From NCBI GenBank assembly GCA_963920765.1, contig OY987248.1, positions 8,652,539-8,716,538 on the forward strand: 64,000 nucleotides of DNA. Reading direction: 5' to 3'. The notes beneath the pieces were generated by a model. That model was not told the origin of the DNA. It did not search any database and saw only the letters and a program-made list of their open reading frames with translations. This DNA comes from Ulota crispa (taxonomy: Eukaryota; Streptophyta; Bryopsida; Orthotrichales; Orthotrichaceae). This document shows, in pieces, positions 37,236 through 48,494 of this stretch. Each line of letters opens with the position of its first letter. Position 1 is the first letter of the stretch. Position numbers and translations under genes: made by a program.

Positions 37236-37540
37236 ACATAAAGCCTACACCAAATAGTGCATGTAGGTTGCCCCGCACTAATTTTTTTATGTTTTACACT
37301 ATTTAGATATTTACTATTGTTAGAGTAATTTTCAGCAATAATTATTGTAGTAATCAACTTTTAAAGGCCTTAACAATAACAACACAATTGAAGAAAGACA
37401 AATTAGTGGTGTCCATTCTCTAAATCATGTGAATCCTAGTATCTTGAGAGTTACATGCACCTCCAAGTGGCCAAACCATGAGTCATGAGGTAACTTTCCA
37501 TGGCAATGCAACCTAATTATGAAAGCAACCTATTGAAAAA
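37236..37540. mobile_element. MITE family with TTTAGGTTG-like ends (copy 2)
   Basis: Contains GTAGGTTGCCCCGCACTAAT, ATGAGTCATGAGGTAAC and AACCTAATTATGAAAGCAACC, matching 12062-12340 and 41673-41975. The ends are worn. Confidence 0.7.
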
Positions 37541-38253
37541 AACCCCTAAAAACAAGGAAAAACACCGGACTAAGCCCAGTTTAGACTAGCGACCAGCCAA
37601 GACACAAAAGTCGGCACCCTGTCATGTGTTTTGCCCGATAGAAACTTTTCCATGTAATCACGTGTCACCCAAGAGTGTGCCTCTGCCAAACAAGTTTGGT
37701 ACTACTTTTGGAGCAAGCCCCAAATCTTCACTATCTTGGCCGCTAACATGACTGTATAGGGTAGTCCCCACGGTGGTAAAGATGGATGTGAAAGTGCTGG
37801 ACAAACTCGCAATCTAAACCCAATAGTGGAGAAAAGCCAAATTTCAACTAATCACGTTTGAGAAATTTTCAGTCTGAACCGGTAAATGCACTATTAGGTG
37901 TACTGTAATTTCGGATGGGAACCAACGCTCAGTTGAGAACCTGCGAAATTGATGCCCCAGAAGCCCGTCTCACTCAGGATATAAGTCTGGCCGCACTAGC
38001 GAAGTCGAAAGCTTATACAAGGGAGATAACCCCCGCTTGCATTCGAGAACCTGCGATATTTATACCCGTGAAGTCTACTCGTCTGCAGGATATGATCAAT
38101 TAGGGTTTCCCTTTCCTAGGAGTTAGGGTTTTCCAAAAGCCACCGGATGCAAACTCGTCGTTCTCTTTTCCCGCAGCACCAGATTCACGCTCGGTCGAAA
38201 CCCGCGAGGGTGCGTTTTGCAAGCAAAGCAAAGCAAAGCAAGTGTCAGGCACC
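37541..38253 (+). promoter_or_regulatory. Upstream region and 5' UTR of RPL30
   Basis: Holds an imperfect duplication of GAGAACCTGCGA (37936 and 38046), TTAGGGTTT motifs (38100-38130) typical of plant ribosomal-protein promoters (telo-box type), and an AAGC microsatellite (38220-38240) just before the start codon. A 62-codon frame at 37915-38103 is not convincing as a protein. Confidence 0.5.
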
Positions 38254-38589
38254 ATGGTGGCCACGAAGAAGACGAAGAAGGCGCAGGAGTCGATCAACAA
38301 CAGGCTGGCCCTGGTCATGAAGTCCGGCAAGTACACGCTGGGCTACACCACCACGCTCAAGTCGCTCCGGGGCGGCAAGGGCAAGCTCGTCATCATCGCC
38401 AACAACTGCCCACCTCTGCGCAAGTCCGAGATCGAGTACTACGCCATGCTCTCCAAGACCGGCGTGCACCACTACACCGGCAACAATGTGGATTTGGGCA
38501 CCGCTTGTGGGAAGTACTTCCGCGTCTGCACGTTGAGCATCACTGACCCTGGGGATTCTGACATCATCCGCTCCATGCCCACGGAATAG
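38254..38589 (+). CDS. RPL30: 60S ribosomal protein eL30
   Basis: Cytosolic large-subunit protein that binds a kink-turn in rRNA. The 111-aa product covers the usual plant length and family blocks: basic N-terminus (ATKKTKK), [54 protein letters not shown], and the C-terminus ITDPGDSDI. The start is the ATG at 38254 in an ACCATGG context; the upstream in-frame GTG is not needed. Intronless in the coding part. Codon use is strongly GC-rich at third positions, unlike the AT-rich surroundings, as expected for a highly expressed gene. An intronless, GC-biased copy could also be a retrocopy, but no poly-A or truncation supports this. Its last coding segment and 3' region are repeated twice downstream. 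Confidence 0.96.
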   Translation: MVATKKTKKAQESINNRLALVMKSGKYTLGYTTTLKSLRGGKGKLVIIANNCPPLRKSEIEYYAMLSKTGVHHYTGNNVDLGTACGKYFRVCTLSITDPGDSDIIRSMPTE

Positions 38590-39800
38590 AGCTGGTGAGC
38601 TTTTGTGAAAGGATGGCTGAACGACGCAGATTAATTTGGTTGCGGTAGGCAGAGTATGTGGCGGTTTAGGGTTGGAATGGATAGTAGTTCCTTCTATTGT
38701 TCCACAAACATGTAGAAATCTGACAAAGGCTGCTGTCGAAACGCTACTTCTTTTTCTTCTTCCTTTCTCACTTGTGTGTCAGTTCTACGTCTTTTGCACG
38801 ACTCTGGTTTTCATGTGATTTGGGCTAAATTATACACACGGATGTTATGCTACGATGCAATTTTGTTGGAAACGAACGATTTGGTATTCCTGTTTTATGC
38901 AAAGGTACTGGAATTTATCTTTACTTCCTTGTGTGCACGTTGAGCATCACTGATCCTGGGGATTCTGACATCATCCGCTCCATGCCCACGGAATAGAGCT
39001 GGTGAGAATGGATCTTTTGTGAAAGGATGGCTGAACGACACGGGTTGAACGCAGATTAATTTGGTTGCGGTAGATAGAGTGTGTGGCGGTTTAGGGTTGG
39101 AGATTGGACGCTGCTGCTCTGGGTAAGGTTGTTGGAATAGATAGCAGTTCCTTCTGTTGTTCACAAACATGTAGGAACCTGACAAAGGCTGCTGTTGAAA
39201 TGCTGCTTCTTTTCTTCTTCCTTTTCTCACTCGCATGTCAATTGTATGTCTTTTGCACAACTCTATTCCATGATACACAAGGGTGTCATGTTACGATGCA
39301 GTTTTGTTGGAAATGAACGATTTGGTATTCCTGTTTCATGCAAAGGTACTGGAATTTATCTATACTTCTTTGCATGTTGAGCATCACTGATCCTGGGGAT
39401 TCTGACATCATCCGCTCCATGCCCACGGAATAGAATTTTGCTGGTGAGATTTGTGAAAGGATGGCTGAACGACAGTGGTTGAACGCAGATTAATTTGGTT
39501 GAGGGTGTGGCGTTTTAGGGTTGGAGATTGGACGTCGCCGCTCTGGGTAGGTTGTTGGAATGGATAGCAGTTCCTTCTATTGTTCCACGACACGTAGAAA
39601 TCTGACAAAGGCTGCTGTTGAAACCCTACTTCTTTTCTTCTTCCTTTCTCTCTCGTGTGACAATTGTACGTCTTTTGCACGACTCTGGTTTTCATGTGAT
39701 TTGGGCTAAATTATACACATTAGAGTGTTATGTTATGATGCGATTTTTTTGAAAACGAACGATTTGGTATTCCTGTTTAATGCCAAGGTACTTGAATTTA
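38531..39800 (+). repeat. Triplicated RPL30 3' end (C-terminal codons plus 3' UTR)
   Basis: Copies begin at 38531, 38938 and 39375 (periods 407 and 437 bp). Each starts with GTTGAGCATCACTGA, runs through the stop codon (CCCACGGAATAG) and ends near GGTACTGGAATTTATCT. The extra copies encode only the final 18 codons, without a start. The third is interrupted by a MITE at 39801-40111. Confidence 0.95.
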
Positions 39801-40111
39801 GAGTAAATTTCATGGATACCCCTGAAGTTTGCAAGATTTTCATAGATACCTCTGCTTTTTCAGAAATATCACAAATACCCTTGGACCAATAAATTTGGCG
39901 TTTGTTTTGTTGGGCATGCCACTTCCCCTTCCTTTGTGCGCATGCATTACAAGAAAGAAGTATTATGCTCACAAAGGGAGAAGAAAGTGACATGCATATC
40001 AAAACAAATACCTAATTTTTTTGGTCCAAGGGTATTTGTGATATTTCTGAATAGGCAGGGGTATTTATGAAAATATTGCAAACTTCAGGGGTATCCATGA
40101 AATTTTCCCTC
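39801..40111. mobile_element. 7-bp-TSD MITE (copy 3) inserted in the third RPL30 3' copy
   Basis: Ends GAGTAAATTTCATGGATAC and its inverse ATCCATGAAATTTTCCCTC. It is flanked by GAATTTA at 39794-39800 and 40112-40118. The two other RPL30 3' copies show the empty site GGTACTGGAATTTATCT. Confidence 0.92.
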
Positions 40112-40333
40112 GAATTTATCTTTACTTCTTTCTTCCTGCATGATGGCTTCCTTAGTATATTCCACATATTGCAGGGTAGTTCTTGAGAAAGGTTGCTAGG
40201 GCATTTTTTTCAGCACATGTTGAGGTCAACATCGTCATTGAGCTTTCTGTCGGGCTTGGGACAATTTCTCTTACTATTGAGTGAGACGTGATATTAAGGA
40301 AACAACTAATGCTTCACATGATTTAGGTCAGTA

Positions 40334-40561
40334 AGGTAGGAGGCTTAGAAACCGACCATCTCAGGGCTGAAACTGAATTTTGGGGAGGTGGAACTTCCTT
40401 GAAAGACAAGAGTAATTGGCATCTAACCCAAGCTGTCTCATATTTTTTTGGAGCTTTGTGAAATTAGTTATGAAGTTTTGAAGTTGAAGTGACATACGGC
40501 TCCATGAACATTTGAGAAGGTGGGGGTTTCAGAGCCTGGTCTGTTTATGAGCCTCCTACCT
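40334..40561. mobile_element. AGGTAGG-type MITE, TA flanks
   Basis: Ends AGGTAGGAGGCTTAG and GAGCCTCCTACCT, with TA at 40332-40333 and 40562-40563. Internally deleted relative to 11029-11362. Confidence 0.88.
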
Positions 40562-41032
40562 TAGTTCTTGATAAAGCTTATCAGGGCATTTGATTTTCAG
40601 TACATATTGAGGTCTTAAGCTTTCTGTCGAGCTTGTGACAAAGTTCCTTACTGTTGAGTTAGACATGATATTAAGGAAACAACGGATGCTTGACATGATT
40701 TAGGCCAGAAGTAAGGACACCAGGCGCAATACTCAGGAGTGTCCGAAGGAAATGCAAACTAAGGTTTGTCACAAAATTTCCTATCTGTTGCCATAACTTG
40801 GCAATATACATATGGCTTTTTAGAACAGGTCAATGGTTACATCACTCTTGGTGATCAATGACCTAGAATATATCCATGTGTCAACTCTCCTATCCTCGCC
40901 TTCTCCTGTTCGGCTCACATCTCGTTTCATAACCTGTTCAGCAAAACTAGCAAGATTCGTACTAATACACGCTGAGATCATTCCTACTTGTCGAATTTTC
41001 ATTCCTTTGAGTTTCAGCAGCTACTGGGTTAA

Positions 41033-41356
41033 CCCTTTTATGACCATAGGGCATCGTATAAATGGCATTTGCTACCTTTGCTACCAATGAGAAGTTTTAA
41101 TTTGGGATCTCAAATAGTTCACTAGAACTTGCTACCAATAAGAAGTTTTAATTTGGGATCTCAAATAGTTCACTAGAACTTGCTACCAATAAGAAGTTTT
41201 AATTTGGGATCTCAAAATGCTCACTAGAACTGCTTTGATCTATTCTCCAACTTCTTTGTTAATCTCAAATGTAGTAAAAGTGTGGATCTATTTCAAATAC
41301 AAGAAAAACACCTTATATTGTACTGCTTGCAACAGCACACTGTTCAGGAGTTGGGG
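41033..41356. mobile_element. TTAA-flanked MITE with an internal triplication
   Basis: Starts CCCTTTTATGACCATAGGGC, and TTAA lies at 41029-41032 and 41357-41360. A unit of about 53 bp containing AAGTTTTAATTTGGGATCTC is present three times, which makes this copy longer (324 bp) than its 0.24-kb relatives. Confidence 0.88.
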
Positions 41357-41672
41357 TTAAAAAAAGCTTGATAGCTAAAACCAGGGATTTTCTACCGAAA
41401 TTCGCAGTTTGGGATAATTCTTCACTGGGCTTTCTTCAACCTGGCCTTTTTCGATGCGCCAAATTGTCTCGTTCTTCTCGGGAGGCCTTGGCACGTCCAT
41501 CTGCAGCAAAGGGCAAAAGATGTGGTGAAGAGAGTTTCACAAGAAAGAGGTCCATATGTTCCTTATTACACCTGTCAAGCCTGGAACTCTTGCTAGAAGA
41601 GTGAAAAACCTTGTTTTCAAAATTTAGGATAACCAACCATGTCATTGGAGATTTGTTCTTTGATTTGTTCTT

Positions 41673-41975
41673 CTACGCTGAATATGTCATTTAGGTTGCA
41701 CCACACTAATTTCTTGACATTCTACACTATATAAATATTCCTTGCTGCTACAATAATTTTCATCAAAAATTACTACAACAAACCACTTTTAAAGGGTCTT
41801 GGTAATAATAATGATGCTATGGAAAAACAAATTAGCAACATCCATGTTGTAAACCATGTGAAATCCTAATATCAATAAAATTGCATGCCAAGTGACCAAG
41901 CGGTGAATCATGAGATAACTTTCCAAGGCAAGACAACCTAATTGTTAAGGCAACCTAAATGCAAAATTTATTGTA
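41673..41975. mobile_element. MITE family with TTTAGGTTG ends (copy 3)
   Basis: Ends CTACGCTGAATATGTCATTT and AAATGCAAAATTTATTGTAG. The body matches 12062-12340. No target duplication could be assigned. Confidence 0.75.
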
Positions 41976-42200
41976 GTTATTTTATGAAAGGAAGGGTTGG
42001 ATTTTGAGAATTTTTGGATTTTTTGAACCCATTTTTGTTGAGCCTCTCCCTTCTCACTCCAAAAAGACAAACTCACATGTAGTAATATGGGTGTAAAAAA
42101 TCTTTCTTGCTTCTCTCTCTAGAAGCAACATGTGTTATCCAATTGTTCTGTTTTCTACCAGGAGTTTTGACACTCATGGTAACTATTGAAGAGTAAACGT

Positions 42201-42392
42201 ATGGCCTCCAGTGATACTGAAATTGTATCAGGATGGGTGGTAAAGAGTGTGCTTACGCATTTTCCTCCTGGTGGGAATGCCTCGTTCCAGCATTCAGCAC
42301 CCCATGTTCCGTTCCAGAAGACAGGCCTGGAATGCCATTTCCTGCAACCCAGCACCAGCTCACTTCAATTACCATTGACCAGTTTGTTATGA
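42201..42392 (+). CDS. Short hypothetical reading frame, 63 aa
   Basis: The frame starts MASSDTEIVSGWVVKSV and continues with HFPPGGNASFQ, slightly richer in GC than its surroundings. It follows a splice-acceptor-like TTTCTACCAG. No domain is recognised, and no partner exons are seen. It may be chance. Confidence 0.2.
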   Translation: MASSDTEIVSGWVVKSVLTHFPPGGNASFQHSAPHVPFQKTGLECHFLQPSTSSLQLPLTSLL

Positions 42393-42693
42393 TTACAACT
42401 TGCTAGGATAGGGGTCCCTCCCTGTAAACCCTACCTGTGGCTAAATTTAGCAAAATTTATATCCAACTGTAACAAGTTTGAAATGTTTTTAGCCACTTGA
42501 GTTAATTATGCAATTATTTACACCCAGATGTATGTAAAATCAACAGTGAATGAGAGCAATTCCTAAACGACCTCTTTTTCGGAAACACAACCGCAGTGAT
42601 GAAGCCCATGAGGCATGTTGTTTCCGTTACATTGGGTTGCTTCTCAATGGTGTCTTTGTCTTTTAATTCAGACACTTGATTGAGCATAACTAA

Positions 42694-42755
42694 CCCCTCA
42701 TCGCCTAAGCATACAAAATTGTCTCCATTTCCCGTATTTTGCCGGTGATGAGGGG
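42694..42755. mobile_element. 62-bp minimal TTAA-type element
   Basis: Starts CCCCTCATCGCC and ends GGTGATGAGGGG, with CTAA on the left and TTAA on the right. It is the shortest member of the family here, little more than the two ends. Confidence 0.75.
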
Positions 42756-43404
42756 TTAAGCAAGATCCAACCCTTGAGGATTTGTTTGGGGCCTTGTTAT
42801 GAAATTACCATCTCTTGCTAATTGTTATTAAACATGTTTGATTGAAGCAGGCTTTACTTTCATATCTCTGAATTCATAATGCCAATTGTGGGTTAAAATA
42901 GGTGAGGAGAATGACCACACCCAATGATGCTCACAAGCCTCCAAGCTCATCTAACACTTTTTGTTCCTCAACAGGACAGCCTACATGACCAAAAAAATGG
43001 CCACTTTAATCTTGTCGCAAACCTTACATGCTTACCTCCAAATGGCTTGAGAAGTATGAGGCTCTTCTAAAAGCTTCCCAAAGTTAAGTCAAAGGACCAT
43101 CGTTTATATGGAATCTTCAAAGTAACAGATTTCAAAAAAACAAATAATTACACTACAAGAGATTCTATCCTTTTAGCATTGGCTTGCTTTTGGAGTTAGG
43201 TACCTATTCAGACTTCCTTGAGCTAGTTTCTCTCAATGGCGCAGAGCCAACAAAGTCCAGTAACCCAAACAGAACATGTTACTAAAAACTCAAAGACTAA
43301 AAAATCAATCTTTTTAAGATGGTGTGTTTGAGGGTTTTCTACAACACCACAAAAACCAGCCGTGTAATTTGAAATGAATAGCAGGATGAGAGAAGAGCTG
43401 AGGC

Positions 43405-46400
43405 TTACTCGGGAATCATCTCTCGGGGTTTGTAAGACGCGTCTTCATCGTCAGCGTTGATATGACCGTGCATGGTCGACCGGAATTGGTCATAGGTCCA
43501 GTAGAATGGATCCAACGTATCCTTGGTGTGCACTTTGTGGTATACACCCTCGCCAAAGAATACCTTCTCCCTCTTCTCCTGCACCATGCCAACCTTGTTA
43601 GTTAACACGCTTGGGCCAACCCAAAACACTACCCCAAAAAGTAGATTATCAAAAAAAGAAGCAAAAGAAAAAACACAAAAAGAGGCGTTTCTAACCAAAT
43701 TCAGATATTTTTCCAATTCTTTTTTGTTGTTTTACGTTTTGTGTTGATAAAAGCCAAGAAATCAATGTCTTTTGGAACACAATTGTGTCTTCTATGAAAT
43801 CAATCCTTGTTATTAAGTACATGGTGTAAGCATGTTTTGGCTTAATGTTTGTATGACCACTAATTTTTGAACAGAAATGGGGTTGTTTACTATCACTTCT
43901 AGTAGTGATTTGCAAAAGCCACAATTCGAATAATATCATATGCAAAGCGTCCAACGCAAAAAAAGTTTAACATCTAGAGAATTTATGGCCTTCTTTAACA
44001 TATTTTAAAAAGTTCAAGGTAATTCACAAATTTCCTAATCACCATGCAGAATCCAAAGTTGCTCATTTATGTAAGTATGTCCAAATTTGCTGCTTTAGTG
44101 TCTAAAGTTAGTGAAATATGGCATATGATTTGGGTTTTGTACCCTCAACTAATGCTTTTTCTCATCCTCTCAACAACTCACGTGTTTGGAGAAATTTTAA
44201 GCTTTCTTGTTAAACATCTTACATTTCTCATTTTCAATCAGTTTTTTTAGTGCATGCACTAGATGTTGCTTATATACTTATATATACTATGACCAAAAGT
44301 TTCCCAAAATTCTAGTTGCTTTTTATCCAATTGATTCAAATTTCAACCAATTCTTTTGGCATTTCGTTTGACTGACTTTCAATTATTTTTTGAGTTTCCC
44401 CGCTCATTGTGCCTACATTACAAATTGTCCTCAAAATGCAATGCAAAATATTGTGACGCAGTAAAATGTCTTGAACCTTGCCACGTGTCTTGTGTTGTCA
44501 AAGTGAATCCAGAGGAAGAACAGGAGTGAAACATTCATTTTTGCAGCAAGTCTGGGGAATTAGAGAAAGTTTTATTTTGTTTAGAGAAATTATAGAACCT
44601 TTTCTAAGTCATGCTTCATGGGGTCCAGAATCTTCTTAGTGCTGTAGTGAACTCCAGCATGCTCCAACTCAAAGGGATCGTACTGTTCGTTGATGATATC
44701 CCGGAACACCCTCCTGTTACCGGATTCCTTTGCATACCGCATTTGCTGGTAACCTGCAAAGTAGTGCGACCAACCGTTATGGCTTCAGCTGAAAGGACTC
44801 GTTATCTTTATTATAAAGCCTCAAGTGTCTATTTGTCACGCGGTATAATTTTTTATTCAGACTAGAGCTTCAATATTCTCTATTATAGAGTATTGAGTGT
44901 CATGCATTGGGTGTGAAGCATTGGGTGTCTCGTTAGTTACCCCAAATTTGAAATTTAAAAAAGAAGGGAGTGAGAAGAAAAGGTAGGAAAAGGAAGGGTG
45001 TAAAGTCATTGGAGATTCAAAGAGGGGAGGAAGAAAGAGGAAAAGGGAAGGAAAGAGAGGATGAAAAGGCACTTGAAAAGTCAAAAGAAATTAAGAGAGA
45101 CACGACACAAAACTTGTGCAAGGCATACTCATTGAAATAAGTCAAAAATAGCAAGAAAAGTAATAATATGTAGTAGCCAACACAAAGTAAAATCATCATT
45201 TGTGACTACAGCCCTCTAGAAAATGTTTTTTGTCATAACACTTAGAATTGGTACCACATCATGATAAATGTAGTCAATTCTTATAACTGGGACTCTACCA
45301 ATTTTTTTATTTGTGTACTAGAGATTTTCAATTGGATGAGAGAAGACACTTAGAGGCACTTCACACTATGTTCCACATCCCACTAAAATCTGAGGATCTT
45401 GATTGGCCTAAATTTGAACGTTGGGATTCAATGCTCACTATGTCTCAAGTCTCACATCCAAATTCATTGCATTTTGTTTACATAGCAACACTTTTTAAAA
45501 ATTTAGGCGTTAAAGAAAGTGAAATTCCACTCAAGGTCTAGATTGACCAGTTTACTAAATCCAACTTTCAACCAAAATACCACCAATATTATTTCATAAA
45601 ATATTCATGACTTTCTTTAATAATCCTTTTTACTTCGAATAACCCAATAAAATTGGGATCTGACATTGATGTGTGACTTTGCAAAAACGGAAAGTGAGAC
45701 GTCGTATGAACCGCCCCTCAAATCATGCAATCAAACAAAGCAATAAAGAAGCCTTAAACCCCAAAGCAATGACATCGACCTTTCTTTTCAACCAAAATGA
45801 TGAAATGCAAGTAACAAAACGGATTTGCACCAAATTTTAATAAGAACCAAGCCAAAAGCCTAATAATAAATAAATCTCAGCATTTTGAGTTGAACGATCT
45901 CTTTTGTTAACATGGACTATGACGTCGCCACGGCGCGGCAGCTACTTGAACAATTTTTTGAATTTATGGCGGAGAAAAAGGACTGAAAAAGCAGGAAGAG
46001 GTAGGAGTCCCGTGTTTTTTATTTTTTTTGACCAATGACTGTGGCATTCTTTGACAATGGTTTGTAGCTTGTGGACTCCGTACCTATTTTTGGTTGGAGT
46101 TGAAGGTGACCCGTATATATGAATTTTTGCAACATCATGGTTATTAATGATGAATTTATGGAGAAGTTGGCACAATCAACTTTTTTGACGGTGTCTTTGG
46201 ATCCATCTCATCATTAAAATGATGGCATCAAATTCTCAGTTTGATAAGAATTTTATGTAAGCCTAGGTTGCAATATAATTTTCATTATTGCAATCTAGAG
46301 TTTTTTGAAATTTTTTCCCTCATTTTTTCTATAGGCTTGAAATTCATTTTGTTTTAATGTTATATACGTTAAATTGGGAAAAACAAAGGTACCATTTTGT

Positions 46401-47011
46401 ACTCCACCTCAATCCAAAATAGTCACCTCAAACCATATTAAAAAGTATCAAATTCAGTCCGAGCCACTAAGATTTTTTCCCTCACAAATTCCTCCTCGCA
46501 ATTGAAGACATGTGTACCAAAAAAAACGTTGGAGCTCGATTTGGAACTTGCTTTGGGGTGATCACCCCAAACCTTCAGAAGTCCCAAAATGACCGTTTTG
46601 ACCAAATTTAACAAATATGGCGTTTTTTTTTGTTTTTGAGGCAATTGGGGCTTAAATTGCCCAAGAAAAAAACCCTGGGTGGAACTTAAGCTTACGGAGT
46701 TTTTTGGAGATCTGGTCGGAGGAAAGCTTCTTGAGCTTCGAGGCAATCTGGTTCTGGATGTGGTGGTACACGTGTCGCTCCCACTGCTTGTACATGGCCA
46801 CCTGCTTGTCGTCATGGTTGTGCTGCTCCCGATCCAGCACCTCCGTCACGTCCTTCATCACCCCCGGCGTCTCGCCCTTCATCCCCCCGAACACCTCCTT
46901 CATCAGCTCCTGGAACGCCGCCTCCTCCTTCGCCTCCTTCACCGCCTGCTGCTCCAGCATCTCCTGTTTTTCATGCGCTGTCTGGTTAGACACTCGCCTC
47001 GTATTCGCCAT
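43405..47011 (-). CDS. FAM228-like protein, three exons
   Basis: Minus-strand exons 47011-46696, 44753-44599 and 43578-43405 join in phase into 215 codons (214 aa). The N-terminal two-fifths is charged and helical (EKQEMLEQQAVKEAKEE). A KQWERHVYHHIQ segment and then DIINEQYDPFEL and YSTKKILDPMKHDLEK follow, and the end has HTKDTLDPFYWTYDQF. This order (a KRW-x-EHV-like helix, an EYDPF motif, a DPLKK-like motif) resembles FAM228A/B as I recall that family. Its function is unknown, and it is reported mainly from testis and organisms with motile cilia. A ciliary role here is inference. Donors and acceptors are canonical (CTCC/GTAAGC, TTTGCAG, GGTGCAG). Intron 1 is 1.9 kb and holds a MITE. The exon at 49212-49367 could be an upstream exon of the same gene. 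Confidence 0.72.
45311..45541 (+). other. Orphan reading frame inside the FAM228 intron, opposite strand
   Basis: The frame from DFQLDERRHLEALHTMFH through DWPKFERWDSML has protein-like composition. It follows GTGTACTAG, a possible acceptor, and resumes after one stop for about 24 codons (IDQFTKSNFQ). No family is recognised. It could be a decayed transposon or pseudogene exon. Confidence 0.3.
46363..46628. mobile_element. MITE with AAATTGGGAAAAA / TTTTGGGAC ends, in FAM228 intron 1
   Basis: Left part TTAAATTGGGAAAAAC; right part GAAGTCCCAAAATG and ATTTAACAAATATGG. The same inverted signature occurs at 49689-49937, 52933-53258 and about 54240-54345. Exact ends are not clear in this copy. Confidence 0.6.
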
Positions 47012-47093
47012 GCAGCACCTCTTCTTTCAGTTCTTTCAGTGCCAGGTAGGCATTCCTCGATCCTTGTATTATTATTACGCCGTTTGATGGACC

Positions 47094-47562
47094 ATGAATG
47101 ACACATCTGGACAGTTCTTGAATGCTTGGAATGGACTGAGAGTGTTTGGATTGAGAGCGATTAAGGTAAATGACACAGATCTGGAAGTTCTTTGATTGCT
47201 TGGATTTGGATTGAGAGTGATTTAACCCTTGAACGTCACAAAAGTCCTTTGTGGCCATATGTATAGATGTATTTGAGCAGCTGCTCTAAGGGCTTTTCAA
47301 TTTTTTTTATGCACCCACCATCATACAATCATTTAATATGTATGGTTGTAACACTTAATTTTTAGCTGCTTCAAATTTCTAAATATTGGTTGCAACCGTA
47401 ATTTGGTACCGTAGCTCCAAAGTCCAAGGGTCCTTCAGGGGATAAGATAAATGACACATATGGAAGCTCTTGATTGCATGGAATGGATTGAGAGTGATTT
47501 AAGATAAATGACACATCTGGAAGTTCTTTGATTGCGTGGAATGGATTGAGAGCAATTAAGGT
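47094..47562. repeat. Minisatellite of about 60-bp units upstream of the FAM228-like gene
   Basis: Four units begin near 47094, 47165, 47446 and 47505. Each contains AAATGACACATCTGGAAG, CTTGATTGC-like sequence and GGATTGAGAGTGATT. A TTAA MITE (47226-47441) splits the array between units 2 and 3. Confidence 0.88.
47226..47441. mobile_element. TTAA-type MITE inside the minisatellite
   Basis: Starts CCCTTGAACGTC and ends GGTCCTTCAGGGG, with TTAA at 47222-47225 and ATAA at 47442-47445. The uninterrupted unit at about 47493-47510 reads GTGATTTAAGATAAATGAC, which is the empty site. Confidence 0.88.
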
Positions 47563-48494
47563 AATGTGCTTGAATTGTGATCCTTTTTATAATTAGCTCA
47601 AGAATGGATATGGATATGAAGTGGTCTTTTAATGATCTTTTAATTGACCTCAATCAAACTCCTTGATTTCACCTCATCTCTTTACAAGTTGCAATTGAAT
47701 GGATTTTGGGAGACCTTTGAGTCACAAATAGGTGCTTACTACAAAAAGGTTTGAAAATTCATCACCTATTCAGCTATTCAATAATGGTTCAAAAAATAAA
47801 AACGTGTTACATTTGGTATCTGTTTCTCTTTTTCTGAAAATTAGACAAAAAGATTGACTTCCTATCTCAGGAAGTCCATGGAAAGGCAGACGATTTCTTA
47901 TAAGGCTCGCTTTTTGAGCAGACTTATGTTTTTATCTACTAGTCTTTTTTGTGGTGGAGACCGACACAATTGTACTTGCCAGCTGCGGTTCTCACCACGT
48001 TGAGCAGACACACAATTCTCCACGGTTCCACGCAAAAGCGTAACCGGACGAGCTTCTTAGGATTCGTGGACTCGTTCAGGATTAACATGTTGTTGTTTTT
48101 TTTTTAAGTCAGGGATTGGAGCAACTGGCGTTTTAATTGCCGGCTTTGTAATGCGCGGTCTAGGGATTTAGAATCTACACTATGTTCTCTGAGGTACGTT
48201 TAAAGGTTTTTGGTATATCTCTCAAAAATACACTTTTAAGTAAGGCTTTAGTGCGGGGAGTTGTGCTATAAGGGAGTAGACGGTTGGGACAAGGCAATTG
48301 CAATGAGCTACGAGTTTACGAGGATCTTGTTCTTTTAGAATCTAGATTCTTGGGTGGGTTCAAGATTGTGTAGGGCTGGTTTTGAAAATAGTCAAAAGAT
48401 TCTCAGAGCAAGAATTTGCAAGCTTTAATTGCTGATGAAAGCAGGAATGTTCATGTGCGAGAAAGTGACCGAATTTAGTGTGCTCTGGTTTTTG
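47563..48494. other. No gene seen
   Basis: Less AT-rich between 47950 and 48070, with several CG dinucleotides, but no convincing frame or exon pair. It may be an unrecognised 5' region. Confidence 0.35.

Noticed and set aside
38242..38253. GTG-initiated MSGT extension of eL30
   Set aside because: The ATG at 38254 has a strong context and matches the family N-terminus.
46679..47101. Plus-strand frames rich in Leu/His/Arg opposite FAM228 exon 1
   Set aside because: Antisense to an acidic, charged coding exon; composition is explained by the complement.
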